DNA of 64,000 bases from Calendula officinalis (GCA_963853835.1 OY970820.1:46226907-46290906), one strand, 5' to 3'; counted from the first letter of the stretch, positions 31,478-44,020 are shown. Notes: generated by a model not told the origin, from the letters alone. A program made the numbers and translations.

Positions 31478-34400
31478 AGTTGGTATCAGAGCTCTGACTT
31501 GAGGGATTTGGATTCACAAGGGGTGGATTCAATCTCAAGTTTGAGTCTCGAGTTTTAAAACGCGAATTGAGCAAAATATTTTCTGAGTAAAGTTTCCACA
31601 TCAAGCATACAGCATGTCACGTCGATCTCTCGCTTTTCCCCATTGCTGGTAATATTTAATAGTTTTTATTTATCTGAGATGTGTGTTGTATTCTGAGTAT
31701 GGATGAGTAGAGTAGTCTAAGATTTTTGTGTTTATTTTCTAAGTATATTTTTCCGAGAGTTGTTTCTGATTACATCTGTGAAATAAACCCTAAAAGTTAT
31801 ATTAACATACGAAAAATTACATATGAAATGTACGACTCAATACTATGTATATATAGGTATAAGAATGCGAGGTTTGATAATTTTGGGTATAATTTAGAGC
31901 ATAATTCTGAGTAAAATTCTGGTTTTAATTCCCAGTGTTTAATATAGTTATACATATACAAATACGCAAACTAGAGGAATTATAAATTTTAATGGGAATA
32001 ATAAAAGTTTCCAATTTAGAGGAACACCTAATAGAGTTGAAATGAGATTTTATAATTCTGAGAAATTTTAACCAAAAGTGTGATAAATGAATACCAATTT
32101 GTAATATAAAATTCATAAATTATCAAATGAGAAATATGCTTGAGTAAATGAGAAACGGAGAAGTTCCTAATATTAAAGAGAAGTAATAAATTTTGAAACT
32201 CGGAGAATATTAAAAGTTTTCATTTCGAAGAAAAACACTTTATAGAAAGAGTTATTGAAGCTAGTAAATCAGAGATTAATAAATATTTAAATGAGGGTTT
32301 ACCAAGTTGTGTAAGGAGAAATTATTAATTCAAGAAAATGAAAAATAATTACATTCAACCTAAACGAGGGGATATCGAACAAAATTTTTGAGATATACGT
32401 TTAATGAGATAATAAAATGAGTATTGCATAATGAGAAGATATTGAATCAAGATTTAGCAGCCAAAGGATACATTAATATGGAATTCCAAATTTGTGTAAG
32501 AATCTATAGAATGTATTAAAGAGAATTATTAAATAGTGTTAAAAGAGAAGTGATTATATTAAACTTATTAAATGAGAAATTAAAAATTCGAGGATACCAT
32601 GAGTTGTAATTGAGAAAATTCCAGGTTGAAAAGTCAACAGATTAATATTTATTTAAGAATCATTAAATTGAAATAAAATGAGAAAACATTATGAGTAAGT
32701 GGTTTAAATAGTTGAGTGCAAGACGTCGTGTGAATAACGAGTTCAGTGTGAGATTGTTAAGTTAACGCAGAGCTAATGAACGAGCTATATAAGCTTATTA
32801 GAATAATTAACCGAGAATGTTGAACTAGAAAATATTAATTGTCGCTCGAGACGGCAATAAATCGGATAAAATTTTGAGAAATAGTAAATGTTATTCATGG
32901 GAGATGACAAATGAGATAACTAAGAGTAGAAGATAAAACGATATTCGTATTGTGAAAGTAACAAAGTGGAAATATTTCTATGAATCTGAGTTATCCGAGT
33001 ATCGCGTATGAGACTAAATATACGCATGATTTCTGAGTAATGTTTATGAGGTTTTGAGTAACCACAGCCGAGTGCATATCTGTATTTATCAGATATTGAA
33101 AGTAAACTTTTCTTTCTTCTGAGTGTGATTTGTTTGTGGATTATTTTTATGTGTGGGAAGTTGTGAACTTTGGGATTGACCCGTGACCAAACAAAGGTAG
33201 GTGTCGAAAGTAATAGAAGGGCCCCTATTATCGTACACACCGAACTTTTGGTTGGTTATGGGGAGATTTTGAGGGGAACGATGGACCAATGCTTGTTATT
33301 GTGAATTTATTTTATGCATGTTATTTGCTTGAGTGAGTATATGATGTTTATGTTATCACAATAGAGAATTCTAGTGCCAAACTCGAGGACGAGTTTTCTC
33401 CAAGTGGAGTTGAGTAGGAGTAAAAAGGGGAAATTTCTGAGAAATAATTATCATTATGTATTATTTATAAATATTATGAGCATGATGCTTATGCAGAGAG
33501 ATTTTGTTGGTATGAATTTAAAGTGCTAAATCTAGATACATATAATTGATCAAATAAATTATAGGAGTAACTATCAAATCAAGCAGTTGAGAATAATTAA
33601 ATTTATTCTATGGGTAATTATAGAGTTTACAACAAAATGATAGATCGGGTTTACTGGAGAAATTAACAAATCAAGTTAATTGCGTTGAATGAATATCGTG
33701 CAAAAGGGAAGTAGTAATACTAAAATTATATACAAAATAAGACAGTATACTTATTCTTGGGTGGTTATAAAGGTGATAATGAGAAATCATTAAATTAAAG
33801 TGATGAGAGCTTATTAATGAGTCGTATATGAGAAAATTGCTACAATGAAATTTTGAGGAAAATGAGTTAAAATGAGATCGGTAATTTGCTGGTAATGAGT
33901 TATTATTAAAACGAGCTAAATGATAGAATTTTATTTTGAGTAATTATGGAGTAATTTTGAGTTATAAGAAATTTACAAATCGAGTTACATAAGCAAATTA
34001 ATAAAATGAGTCAAAAGAGAAAAGTATTAAATTAACGGGAAGTTTTATTCAAATTTACAAATCGAGTTACATAAGCAAATTAATAAAATGAGTCAAAAGA
34101 GAAAAGTATTAAATTAACGGGAAGTTTTATTCAAATTTTTGAAGTATTATAAAGTGTTATGAGTTTTGAGGTATTATAAAATTATATGAGAAAACTCTAT
34201 TTATGAATAATTATTAAACTTGAGATGAGAACAACTATTCAATAAATTTATATTGAACTTAGGAGAAATTTCGAAAAGACGGGAATGTACTGAATTGATG
34301 AACCATGAGTAAACCGTAAGATTTGGAATAAAGTGTAAATGCGAATTGAGTAAATGAGAACTAAGGAATTAATTCGTAATTTGAGTAACGAGAAATCATT

Positions 34401-35859
34401 ATAAATAAGAGTATGAAATTTAATTGGAATTTTAGTGGGTAACATGAAATTAATGAGCAGACATGGTCAAAAATAATTAAGAGACATTTTTAAATTGTGT
34501 AAAATCAGTGAAACGGTATATTAAAGGATCGTTAAACTAGATGAATGAGAAAACATCTATTAAAATATTATCGAGAAACCACTAAATGTAATAGAATGAG
34601 AACCTATTAAAGGGAATTAAATGACAAGATCGTTAATTTGAGCTATTTAAAGGGTTATCAACATCGGTAACATGCAAGCCTAATAGAGTAAGCTAACAAT
34701 ATAATGTTAAAGTAGAGTTATTTGGAAAACCAATAACGCGGTTGAGAGAGAATGTATCATTCCAAGTATTATAAGCTGGTAATTTGGAACACGCGAGTAG
34801 TAATAAGAATGAGTAAAAATGTGATTTATACCTAATGCTATTATTTGTAAATATTATTACCTTACGAGTTGTTACTGAGTTACATTTATGAGTTTGCTCC
34901 TGAGTTATATATTTCCGAGTTATACTCCTGAGATATGTTTAGAGTTTATTTCTGAGTTAAAATTGTTGAGTTTAGATTTATGGGTTATACTTCTGAGATA
35001 TATTCCGAGTTAGACTTCTGAGTTACATTCATGAGTGACATTTCTGAGTAAATTGCATGAGTACTACTGAGTGATTTTAATTTCTGTGTGCATCATCTGA
35101 GAATTCTGTGTGATATGTACATTTCTTGCGAATAATTTCCTGTTTTTGTATTAACTGACAATGGTGTAAACTACTAGATTGCTTCTTTACCTTATGCAAA
35201 CTGGTGTCCCATAGGGCAGAGGACCTTTTTGGAGCCATTTCTAATATGGAATTGACAATAATAAGATTTTAAAATGTTGCAAATATGTATAAGTGATTAT
35301 TATTTGATGGAGTTGTGCGGGAAGTTATGTCCCATATATTTATTGTTATCTCCATAAGGGGGTCGTGTGTGATCATGGAGCTGGATTGAATGACCAAGTT
35401 CCACGCCGAGATCATCTAACATCATCAACAAATCCGTAGCGAATCTCCAAGTGGAGTTGAATCGGAGATTCAACACAGCATTAACCGTTAGGTGCAGCAA
35501 CTGTGTCCGACTATGAGAGTAAGAAGACATCTCCATCAGAGTAGCGAGAGTTATCGTTCTTCAGTTTTGACATCCTTTTTATCGTCACGTCGAGACCCTT
35601 AGAGAACATACGTTATATTTCTTTTGTCCTTAACTTTTGCATCGCTAGAGACGGAAGATTTATACGAGCAGTTGCAAGAGCCGGAGTTCATTCCGATTGA
35701 GCGTGTGACTTTGAAGATTTTCCTTTCCATTCTTAACCTGATCGTTCCATTGAGTATGCGTATTGAGTGCGAGTCTGAGTCTGAGATACGGATCGCTAAC
35801 TCTGAGATTATTCTGAGCCATGACTTCGAGGACGAAGTCTATTTTAAGTGGAGTTGAGT
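31478..35859 (+). other. LARD internal region, non-coding
   Basis: No gag, protease, RT or integrase motif in any frame. A 13-codon frame, MSRRSLAFPHCW, follows the leader at about 31614 and may be a remnant of a gag start. Two similar polypurine-type ends, CGAGGACGAGTTTTCTCCAAGTGGAGTTGAG (33383-33413) and CGAGGACGAAGTC...AAGTGGAGTTGAG (35828-35857), are 2.4 kb apart; the second adjoins the 3' LTR. An exact 83-bp direct duplication lies at about 33971-34136. At 34860-35070 TGAGTTA-like words recur every 15-20 bp. Confidence 0.7.
31481..31492 (+). other. LARD primer binding site (tRNA-iMet)
   Basis: TGGTATCAGAGC, a perfect 12-base match to the complement of the initiator tRNA 3' end, three bases after the LTR end. 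An identical site follows the second LTR at 38616-38627, because the start of the internal region is duplicated there. Confidence 0.9.
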
Positions 35860-38612
35860 TATAACGCCCTAAAAATTATTGTAATTAAATTATTCACCTT
35901 TTGTTAAATAAACTATGTTTATTCATTTAATTAATATTATATGTGTTATGTGATTTTACGCGTATTTAATTGAGTAGTTATTACATGACGTTTTGTTGAT
36001 AACTAAAGGGTTATTCATCTTTGTGATAATTAATCTGGATAATTAATTATGAGACTAGTTAATATTAACTTATACATTTAATAATTCTTGAGGTCGGCCG
36101 ATAGGCCAAGGCCTACTCTATTGTACTTCATTCTATCTTGAACCGGCTTCCCTTATTGTTTTCCCTATTCGGTGATCCATGAGCCACAACCGAGCCCACA
36201 TGTCTTATGATGAGTTCGGCCATGAGTAGTTGTCCTAAGCTTGCACGTTTTCCTTGTCCAATTCCCTAAGCCCGAGTTTATTAATTGGAGGATTCTTCCA
36301 TCTATTGAGCCCAAGTACAAGAGAAGCCCAAACCTTGAGATTTAGGATGGTGCATGTTCGAGTATTAGAAGGCTGGTGACTTTAGGCCCTGTCTTGAGCA
36401 TTACGTTTTAGTAATTTTGGATTTAATTCTCCCATAATTGCTTGCCAAAAACCGACATCCCTTAACCCTAAAATTCCCTGCAGCCGACAATCCTTGGTGC
36501 TCTCCTTCCTCACTCGTTTTAGCAAGAAGAATCCTGCAGCCATCGACTTTTGTTTGGCCAAGTGGTGATCGTCGAGCAATCAAGTGTAATCCCGAAGCGT
36601 TGCAGAAATCGGTGGCCCTTTTCTATCGTTTATTCTTTCGTTTTTATCGTCTTCCGATCGAGAAATCCTAACTTGTTATCATTCTTTTGTTGCGGGATGG
36701 TCACGGTGGAGCAGTGATAATTCTGTCCCAAGCTGTAGCAACTCTTTGAACAATCTAGAGTGGTGATCGGAAGCAACCGTGAGAAACAGCAATCGGTAAA
36801 AACCTCCTCCCGTTTGTGTTATCATTTCCTTTTTAGTGTTCTTGTATTAATCGGTTTTACCTCTCCTTGTTTCTGAATGCCACCGCCGAGCAGAAAAGAA
36901 TTCTGTGACCAAGCAATCCCGAGCAGTATAAAGGTTTGAGTGTAGAGAATGGAGCCCCAAAGTGATCCCGAGTTGACCATCTATCCGAACTGAAATCAGC
37001 AAGCATTTTACTAGCCGATCTTCATATTTGTTTCGGTAGTATTCTGATTCGATTCCTTGTCTTTTCTTATCATTCGATTATCCCGTTGTTAATTAGAGAC
37101 TAATCCAGTTTGTGTAGGGTGATGACCGAACCTTGAGGGGTTCGGGTTTTGGCTAACTTGTTTGTCTATATCGAATTGTGGTTCCGGGTCTTTGTTGAAA
37201 TAATCGCTATACCGTTTAATTGTCTTGTTGTTGTGTTCCGTTCCGGGCTATAGAGTTCTAAAATATGGGTTGTTGGTTTCGTCAAGTTCTGTTCGGGTTT
37301 AAGGGGCTGTGATTGGTAAGTGTCGGGTATCTCGGGAATAAACGGTTGATGTCGGGAATCAAAACGGGCTTTTATCAAACATGCTAATATCTGGCAGAAA
37401 CTGTAGTCTGGGTTGAAGTCCGTTTTTGTCACACTTAAGATACGTTTCTGGATTTTTGGCCCGTGCTGGTCTCTAGTTTTCTGAGTCCTCTTTCCAATGC
37501 CACTGACGGCTCGTTAATCTGATTTACGGTTTAAAAATTATTGATGTTTAAGTAAACCTTCGCTGGATAGTTTTCGGTTCAGCTATTCTGTCTCGTGAGT
37601 CTGTTTTGAGCCTTTTCCGTTTGGATCTAGCTTCCGAAGTCTTCTGTAAAATTGTAATCCTCTGAGTCATTTAACTACTGTAAAATTTGAATAATATCTA
37701 GTGAGCGGGTTGAGAGTTATAGCCGTTCCCGCGAAAGTGCTGAGTGCTGTTTAGTTTCTGCTGAAGCAACCTTTGAGCCTGATCCTAACCCGAGTTTCCT
37801 TGTACATTGTAGGACCTTCTAGGACCGGTTAGAGACGCTCTTCAGTACCGAGGATATTTAGGAGCTTACGGTTATTCGAGGTGAGTATTCTCACCGTGTA
37901 TTCAGTTTTAACGTTATACATGCATGACTTACGTGTTACATTACTTGCACCATATTTGCTATCTTAGTTATCTGTGATCTAGCATCTTGTATTCTGAGTT
38001 TCTGAGTTCTGATTTTCTGAGTTTTGAGTTAAACATTAAACATAATATATCTGACTTGACACCGAAGAGCACTGGTGTCAGACGTTTTGACTTGGCACCG
38101 AAGAGTACTGGTGCCGGGCCTTTTGACTCAACACCGAAGAGTACAGGTGTTGAGGTGGTGTGAGGCGGGTCGAGGTTGGTCTCTCGGCCCAAGTCACACT
38201 AGCGCGCTATATAAATTAAAAATCTGAGTAATAAAATCTGAGAAATAAATCTAAGTAATTAATCGAGTAGATTCTGAGTAGGAGTACACCGATGTGCCCT
38301 CATGTGTTGTATGTTATAATTGTTTACATTTTGAGACTATTCACTCAGCTTCCCAGCTGACCCAAACTTTCCCCCACATTGTTTCAGGTACTAGCAAAGG
38401 AAAGGAGGAGGTGGACGGTTGACCGCTGTATCTTTTCATTACTGATGTGGACAGCGTTTAAAATTTTAAAACACTTTATTTTATTTTAACTATTTCCGCA
38501 ATAAATACGTTTTAAATGTTAAATATTAATATCTGAGATTTATTTATGGGACCTTTTGATTAAATTTTGTTTTCAAAATTTTTAAAAATCTTGTAAATTT
38601 TAGGGTGTTACA
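35860..38612 (+). repeat. LARD 3' LTR
   Basis: 2753 bp, beginning TATAACGCCC (G to A in the terminal TG) and ending TTACA. It contains the hairpin array at 38057-38154, where hairpin 2 carries G instead of A at the stem end, giving a T-G pair. It is followed by 295 bp of internal sequence instead of genomic flank. Confidence 0.9.
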
Positions 38613-38907
38613 AGTTGGTATCAGAGCTCTGACTTGAGGGATTTGGATTCACAAGGGGTGGATTCAATCTCAAGTTTGAGTCTCGAGTTTTAAAACGCGA
38701 ATTGAGCAAAATATTTTCTGAGTAAAGTTTCCACATCAAGCATACAGCATGTCACGTCGATCTCACGCTTTTCCCCATTGCTGGTAATATTTAATAGTTT
38801 TTATTTATCTGAGATGTGTGTTGTATTCTGAGTATGAATGAGTAGAGTAGTCTAAGATTTTTGTGTTTATTTTCTAAGTATATTTTTCCGAGAGTTGTTT
38901 CTGATTA
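38613..38907 (+). repeat. Second copy of the LARD internal start, cut by a chimeric junction
   Basis: These 295 bp repeat 31478-31772, including the primer binding site. They then switch within ...CTGATTA to reverse transcriptase copy 2. The LARD reads gATTACat here and RT copy 1 reads cATTACtatg at the matching point (about 26906), so five bases of microhomology sit at the join. Confidence 0.85.
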
Positions 38908-40637
38908 TTATGCATAACACGCTGGACTCTGTTAAGAAGCTCCACCGCCTCGGGCGCAAGGAAACCAAAAGTATCAAATGCAAAAGGAATGAACACGTGT
39001 TGATTTTCAATGCATGCTTTCTCGTGCTTTGTCACTTTACACGAGGCGGCTTTCAAAGCAGCTTGTCCCGCTGTAACACCACGACTACCCAAACCCACGA
39101 GAGGAGAAACTCCGGTTAGATCCACACACGCGTGTTTCCCTCCAACCCATCCAAAAACTAAAATGTCAGCAGGTCTAAGTGTGAATCTTCTATCCAAGGG
39201 GCCAGTCAAAAAGTTCACCAGAGCTTCTTTCTTGGTGGAGATCCCGGCACGCCTACATATGTCATAAAGAACGTCTCTAACCATATCGTGCCGGTACTTG
39301 AATCCCGGGAGCTCTTTATAATGAACCGCATGTTCCCCAAAGGAATCCAAACTTGCCTTGCGACAAACAGGGCATAACGCATCAACCGGAAATAATGGAA
39401 TCATGAGACGATACTTAAGGATGGCACGATATTTCACGGGTGACATATGTTGACCTAGCCCGTCTATGGGAATAACTAGAAGAAAATCTTGAGCCTGAGG
39501 TGCCCGTAAACAATCGAAAACCGCTTTCTGTCTCACATTTATGTCGAAGCGAACTTCCATATCCTTGATCGTTTCACTAAAAAGGGCACTCGCCAATGTT
39601 TGTTGGGCTTTAGAGGGGGGCGTTTCCTTATTAGTGAAGCCGTTAAAATAAAAGCTTGGAATCCTATCACGAAGACAAGCCAAAACACAACCATAATCGT
39701 CGTCCATACAACATATCCCATTGTCACGTAAGATGTGATCCTGAAGCACCCAAGATTGGGCCCTCGAGGCCACAAAAGCATAAGAGGAAACCATTTTTGC
39801 CGAGTACAAACCCAAACCACCGGATCGAATGGGTAAAGAAGCGAGTTGCCACTGTAAGTCTCCAAAGAAAGGCCCTCCACATACCACAATGTTCTCAATC
39901 GACTCACGCAATCCTTTGTCAAAGACCAAAGATGCCTCCTCCATGTGAACAGGTTGACAAGTTCTTAAACCAAAAAAGAGTTTGGCAATACCCATACATG
40001 AACGAAGTAAAAGGAGCTCACCCTGTGGGTCATTTAATTGTGGAAGGAGTCTCATCAAATCAACAATATTTGTAGCTCTCCGCATGGCCAACTCACTAAT
40101 AAAATTAGGGTCTCTACTAACAGCTCTCCCAAGAAGCTTCACACCCAAAGACGGCCTTCGAATATCGACAGGGAATAAACCCTCACGAAGTTTCATTCCA
40201 TTACACGAAGGCCAAAATAATTCTGTCTTCTTGATACTAAGTTCAAGGCCCAAACTCGGACCACTAACCCTTATAATGTCTAACACTTTGGCCACCTCTT
40301 GTGCATATCCAATAACAGTCCCGTCATCAAGATACCAAGCATGAAGAAGAAGCTTGCAATTTTCTCTGATCTTATGTATAAGCGGGTGCAATACAAGAGC
40401 AAAAAGAAGGGGTCCCAAAGGGTCACCTTGTTGCACCCCAGTAGCAGACCATATATGAGAGTCTCCTATATACAACCTCGATGTCTGCACATATAAGAAA
40501 TCCACCCATAATGATATAGAGGGGCACCTCACTCTAACCTCATGGAGCAAGGTCGATCTATCCACAAGGTTAAAGGCATTCCAGAAGTCCACTGTAAGCA
40601 TAGCAAGAGACCCATCAATGTGATATTCACTTAGCAC
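38874..40637 (-). pseudogene. LINE-like reverse transcriptase, copy 2
   Basis: A near-identical second copy of the RT at 26796-28636, here with an unbroken 587-codon frame: LTVDFWNAFNLVDR, GVQQGDPLGPLLF, AWYLDDGTVIG, then CPVCRKAS with both Cys of the knuckle kept, KYRHDMVRD and RPADILVFGW...CVDLTGVSPL. The last residues (NQKQLSEKYT) come from LARD sequence after the chimeric junction, so about 40 C-terminal residues of the original are lost. The 5' truncation point is identical to copy 1, so the two are duplicates of one insertion, not independent insertions. Confidence 0.78.
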
Positions 40638-40697
40638 CCTAAATAGAAGAGTTTTTAAAATTAAAATTATCTAAATACCCTAAGTAATTATTCTTTA

Positions 40698-40720
40698 TCA
40701 CATTTAGCGTTACTCATTCA
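40698..40720. other. Pre-insertion site of the LARD
   Basis: ...ATCACATTTAGC|GTTACTCATTC. In copy 1 the same ...ATCACATTTAGC is followed directly by the LARD LTR (28708). The right-hand copy therefore appears to keep the empty site, which fixes the left LTR boundary independently. Confidence 0.75.
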
Positions 40721-41419
40721 TGTTATTTTGCATTTTCCAGCTCAAACTTTTAGCTACTTTGCTGAACAATTTAATACAGATAAAAATTCTGGTTTCTAAC
40801 TCCAGATAAAAGATACAACATTAAGCTACACATCCCAACAAGTAGCTCCAACTAATTTAACCAAACATAACCATAAACTAAACAAACACCCAACCCAATG
40901 TTTATAACCCACATACCTTAAACCAAACACATTCTCTCAATTTCCAAATCCTCAATCCAACCACACCATAAACTAACTAGCAAACATGAAACTTAATTAC
41001 CCATTTATGTAGAAATAATAATTTATAGAAAAAAGTAAAATAAGTAGAAAATAGAGTTAAAGAAGTTGAGCTACCAAAAGCTGCAAATAATCTTTCAATG
41101 GGTTGCTTATGTAACCGACCCTTCATTCCGATCCAAACACACAAAATCTCCGATCCATACGCCCTCTTTTTCTCTCTCATCTCTTCAATCCCTCTGTCTC
41201 TTTCTATTTTTCAATCCAAAATCAAGAAATTCAATTGGGATTGAGGATAATTGGAATCGGAATCCTTTTTGCTGCTGAAATCAGGTTTTGGATTCATCGA
41301 AAAAGGGGTTCTGAAAAGCTTTTTTTCTTTCAATTTTTATCTGATTCCCGAAAAAGGGTAGTGAGAAAAATTAGAGATGATAAAAGGGCAATATTAGGTT
41401 TTCATGAATTGATAGTGAA
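40721..41419 (+). promoter_or_regulatory. Upstream region of the NUDT16-like gene
   Basis: About 0.7 kb without other genes. The part from about 41130 on is pyrimidine-rich (CTCTTTTTCTCTCTCATCTC) and probably 5' UTR. No clear TATA box was settled on. The RT/LARD complex ends only about 710 bp before the start codon. Confidence 0.35.
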
Positions 41420-44020
41420 ATGTCTGAATTGGTGGCCCGCACTGGTCGTCATCAGCAGCGTTACGAGGCTGGTTGCCGACTCATCGCCGGGTATTTTACT
41501 ATACTATTTCCGATTTCAATTCAATTTTTAATTCAGCGAATTTAATTCTTACAGATTCGAATTCGTTTGGGAATATTCGCAACGGCGCTTTCAATTTTCA
41601 TTCGCTTCTTAATTCGCTTCTTAATTCGCTGTTTATAAAAACCCACATTCACTTTCCCCAATTTTCGATCGTTGTAAATCGTAGTTTTGTGTGATTTAGG
41701 GTTATAAATTTACAAATAGCTTGCGATTTGGGTATACTTAGTTTAGTTGTCAAGAAACAAAATTATGTTGTTTATGAAAACCTAAATTCACTTTCCCTAA
41801 ATTAGTTTTGTGCAATTTAGAAATTAAGGTTATAAATGAACTACAAATAGCTCAAATTGGGTACCTTTTAGTTCATTTAATAAGCAACTAAAATGATGAT
41901 ACATGGGTTTACTTAACTTTCCCCAATTGTCAAGTGTATCTAATATTTTGATTTCATACATTTGTCAAGTAGTTTTGTGTAAATCCGGATTATTAACGAA
42001 CTACAAATATCTTATGATTGTTCAAATTTGGGTTTGCTTATTTTTTCAATTCAAGATATAGAGTATGAAACAATTAGGGCTTCTTTGTTACTATCATTTG
42101 ATTCTTTCCAAAATCTTCAACTCCTACAATACTTTAATCTTCAAATTGAAGAGCTAAGGGGGTGTTTGGGTAAGCTTATATTTATGACTTGTGTGATTAT
42201 TGAAAATTCTAAAGGCCCATAAGCTGTTTACATAAGCTTACCCAAACACCCCCTAAATGTGAATAGAACGACTGACTGTTAAGTATGCGACTTTTTAACC
42301 TATTCTTGGTAAATGTTTGTATTGCCATTTTTAAGTGAACCAACATTTTTCGGACTTTATGTTCTAATATATAAATTGGTGAATAAATCATTGTCACTTG
42401 TAATATATGCATGGTCAATGTTTGACTTTGTGTCTTTTGCAGGTGCATTCCCTACAGGTTTCGGTATTCTGAAGCCAGTAATGATAACAAATCTGAGAAG
42501 ATTTTGGAAGTACTAATGATTAATTCTACAAGTGGACCTGGTTTGTTATTCCCAAAGGTAATTTTTGATCTATATATTATAGTTGAAAATATATTTCTGA
42601 TTGTATGGTGTTTTTATTAATAATTAGGGTGGTTGGGAAAATGATGAAACTGTTGAGGAGGCAGCTGCACGTGAAGCATTAGAAGAGGCTGGAGTTCGAG
42701 GTGATTTAATGGTGAGTTTAACATTGCTACTTTTTATTACCAAGTTTCCCGTTTTACCCCTAAATACATTAAAAAGGGGAAATACAAAATTGTACTAGTT
42801 GTAGAACGGGTAAAAATGTCATTTAGCTAATTAGAAACTGCATTAATTGCAAACACTACCTAATTGCTTACTTTTGATACCCATTCCTACAAGCCAAACA
42901 AACCTATTCTACCGTTATTCCATTTCTTTAATCTCAGATCCACCAACCAAACACTACCCAACTTTAAGAAGAGTCTCCAAACATTTATTCTATTTCATAA
43001 TTACAACATTATTGGCTTAGTTATTTTTACTAACTCACCAAAATGCTGTAGATGCAAAGCATATGAGGAGCCTTACAAATTAGTTTTTTTGAATGTATGT
43101 TAGCTTATGATTTATATCGTTAGAATAATATGCCCATATACATTGTATAATTTGTTATGTACTTTTGAGAATTTATGCATAACAATCTTCATTTTGTTAA
43201 TTGAAATCTTCAGTTAGTTGCATGAGGCACCCTCTTTGGAAAGAAAAGGAAATTAATAAGTTAGAAATTGTCCATGTTGTTTTTAGGATTCGTGGGTTTT
43301 GTCCCTAAACATTTTTTTCTAGGTTTTTTTGTCCCCGTGGTCCTCATTTTTCATTTATTTCATCCTTTTCCACCTAAATTTACCAAAATATACTTTTAAT
43401 TATTTTTTGAATTTTTTAATTAGGGTATTTTGGTCAATTTAGGCAGAAAAGGACGAAATTAATGAAAAACGAGGACCACAAGGACAAAAACCCCTGAAAA
43501 AAATGTTTAGGGACAAAACGTCCGGATCCAAAAGACCACATGCACAGTTTGTAAATTAAACAAAACGAAGGTTTTAATCATCAAATAAATGTGATTAAAC
43601 TATTGAAGGTTATAAACATATGTAGCTGGCAACAAAACACAAATCCCTTAAAAGCCATTTAACTTATATTGTTAAAAAAAACCTATCGTTTATAATATAA
43701 TATCTAACTGTTTTACTCTCATATATATTTTGTAGCATTTTCTGGGGCACTACCATTTCAAAAGTAAAACACTACAGGACGAATTCAGCCCGGAAGGCAG
43801 GTGTCGGGCTGCAATGTTTGCATTATTTGTAAAGGAAGAATTGGAGTCATGGCCCGAACAGAGCAGACGGGTCAGAAGTTGGGTCACCATTCCCGAAGCG
43901 GGCCAGTGTTGCAGGCACGCGTGGATGCGTGAAGCTCTTGAAAACGGGTTCAACAAATGGTGTGATGATGGTATGATTACAACCATCAAACCTACAAATC
44001 AGGTTTCTGATGGCAAGTAA
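41420..44020 (+). CDS. NUDT16: NUDT16-like Nudix hydrolase, four exons
   Basis: Exons are 41420-41490, 42443-42557, 42628-42711 and 43736-44020, all GT-AG with agreeing phases, encoding 184 residues. The protein starts MSELVARTGRHQQRY. Exon 3 carries the full Nudix box GGWENDETVEEAAAREALEE (then AGV), fitting GX5EX7REUXEEXGU with all catalytic Glu present. Exon 4 has FSPEGRCRAAMFALFVKEEL and ESWPEQSR. Order and wording match Arabidopsis NUDT16 (At3g12600, about 180 residues), of the NUDT4/12/13/16/17/18/21 group that hydrolyses nucleoside-diphosphate-linked compounds. Introns 1 and 3 contain MITEs. No lesion was seen. Confidence 0.92.
42158..42253. mobile_element. Tourist-like (PIF/Harbinger) MITE in intron 1
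   Basis: 96 bp with 21-bp TIRs GGGGGTGTTTGGGTAAGCTTA and TAA target duplications at 42155-42157 and 42254-42256. The 3-bp TAA duplication and the G-rich end are the Tourist signature. It lies within intron 1 of the Nudix gene and disturbs no splice site. Confidence 0.88.
43258..43557. mobile_element. Fold-back MITE in intron 3, related to the MULE at 17600
   Basis: Inverted arms of about 90-100 bp (43258-43355 and 43460-43557) share TTTTGTCCCTAAACATTTTTTTC and GTGGTCCTC. The same words occur in the long TIRs of the 17600-18675 element, which suggests one superfamily. No clear target duplication was found. Confidence 0.65.

Larger units (their letters stand above)
28708..38612 (+). mobile_element. 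LARD-like LTR retrotransposon with no coding capacity
   Basis: LTRs of 2770 bp (28708-31477) and 2753 bp (35860-38612) bracket a 4382-bp interior. The LTRs start TGTAACGCCC and end GGTGTTACA, and a tRNA-iMet primer site follows the first one. The interior has no frame with gag or pol features; it is AT-rich and full of GAGAAA/TGAGTTA words. Very long LTRs with a non-coding interior define large retrotransposon derivatives, which depend on another element's proteins. It sits between two copies of the same RT fragment. Confidence 0.85.

Noticed and set aside
31481..31492. Part of a tRNA gene
   Set aside because: It is the complement of a tRNA 3' end next to an LTR, a primer binding site; no tRNA fold surrounds it.
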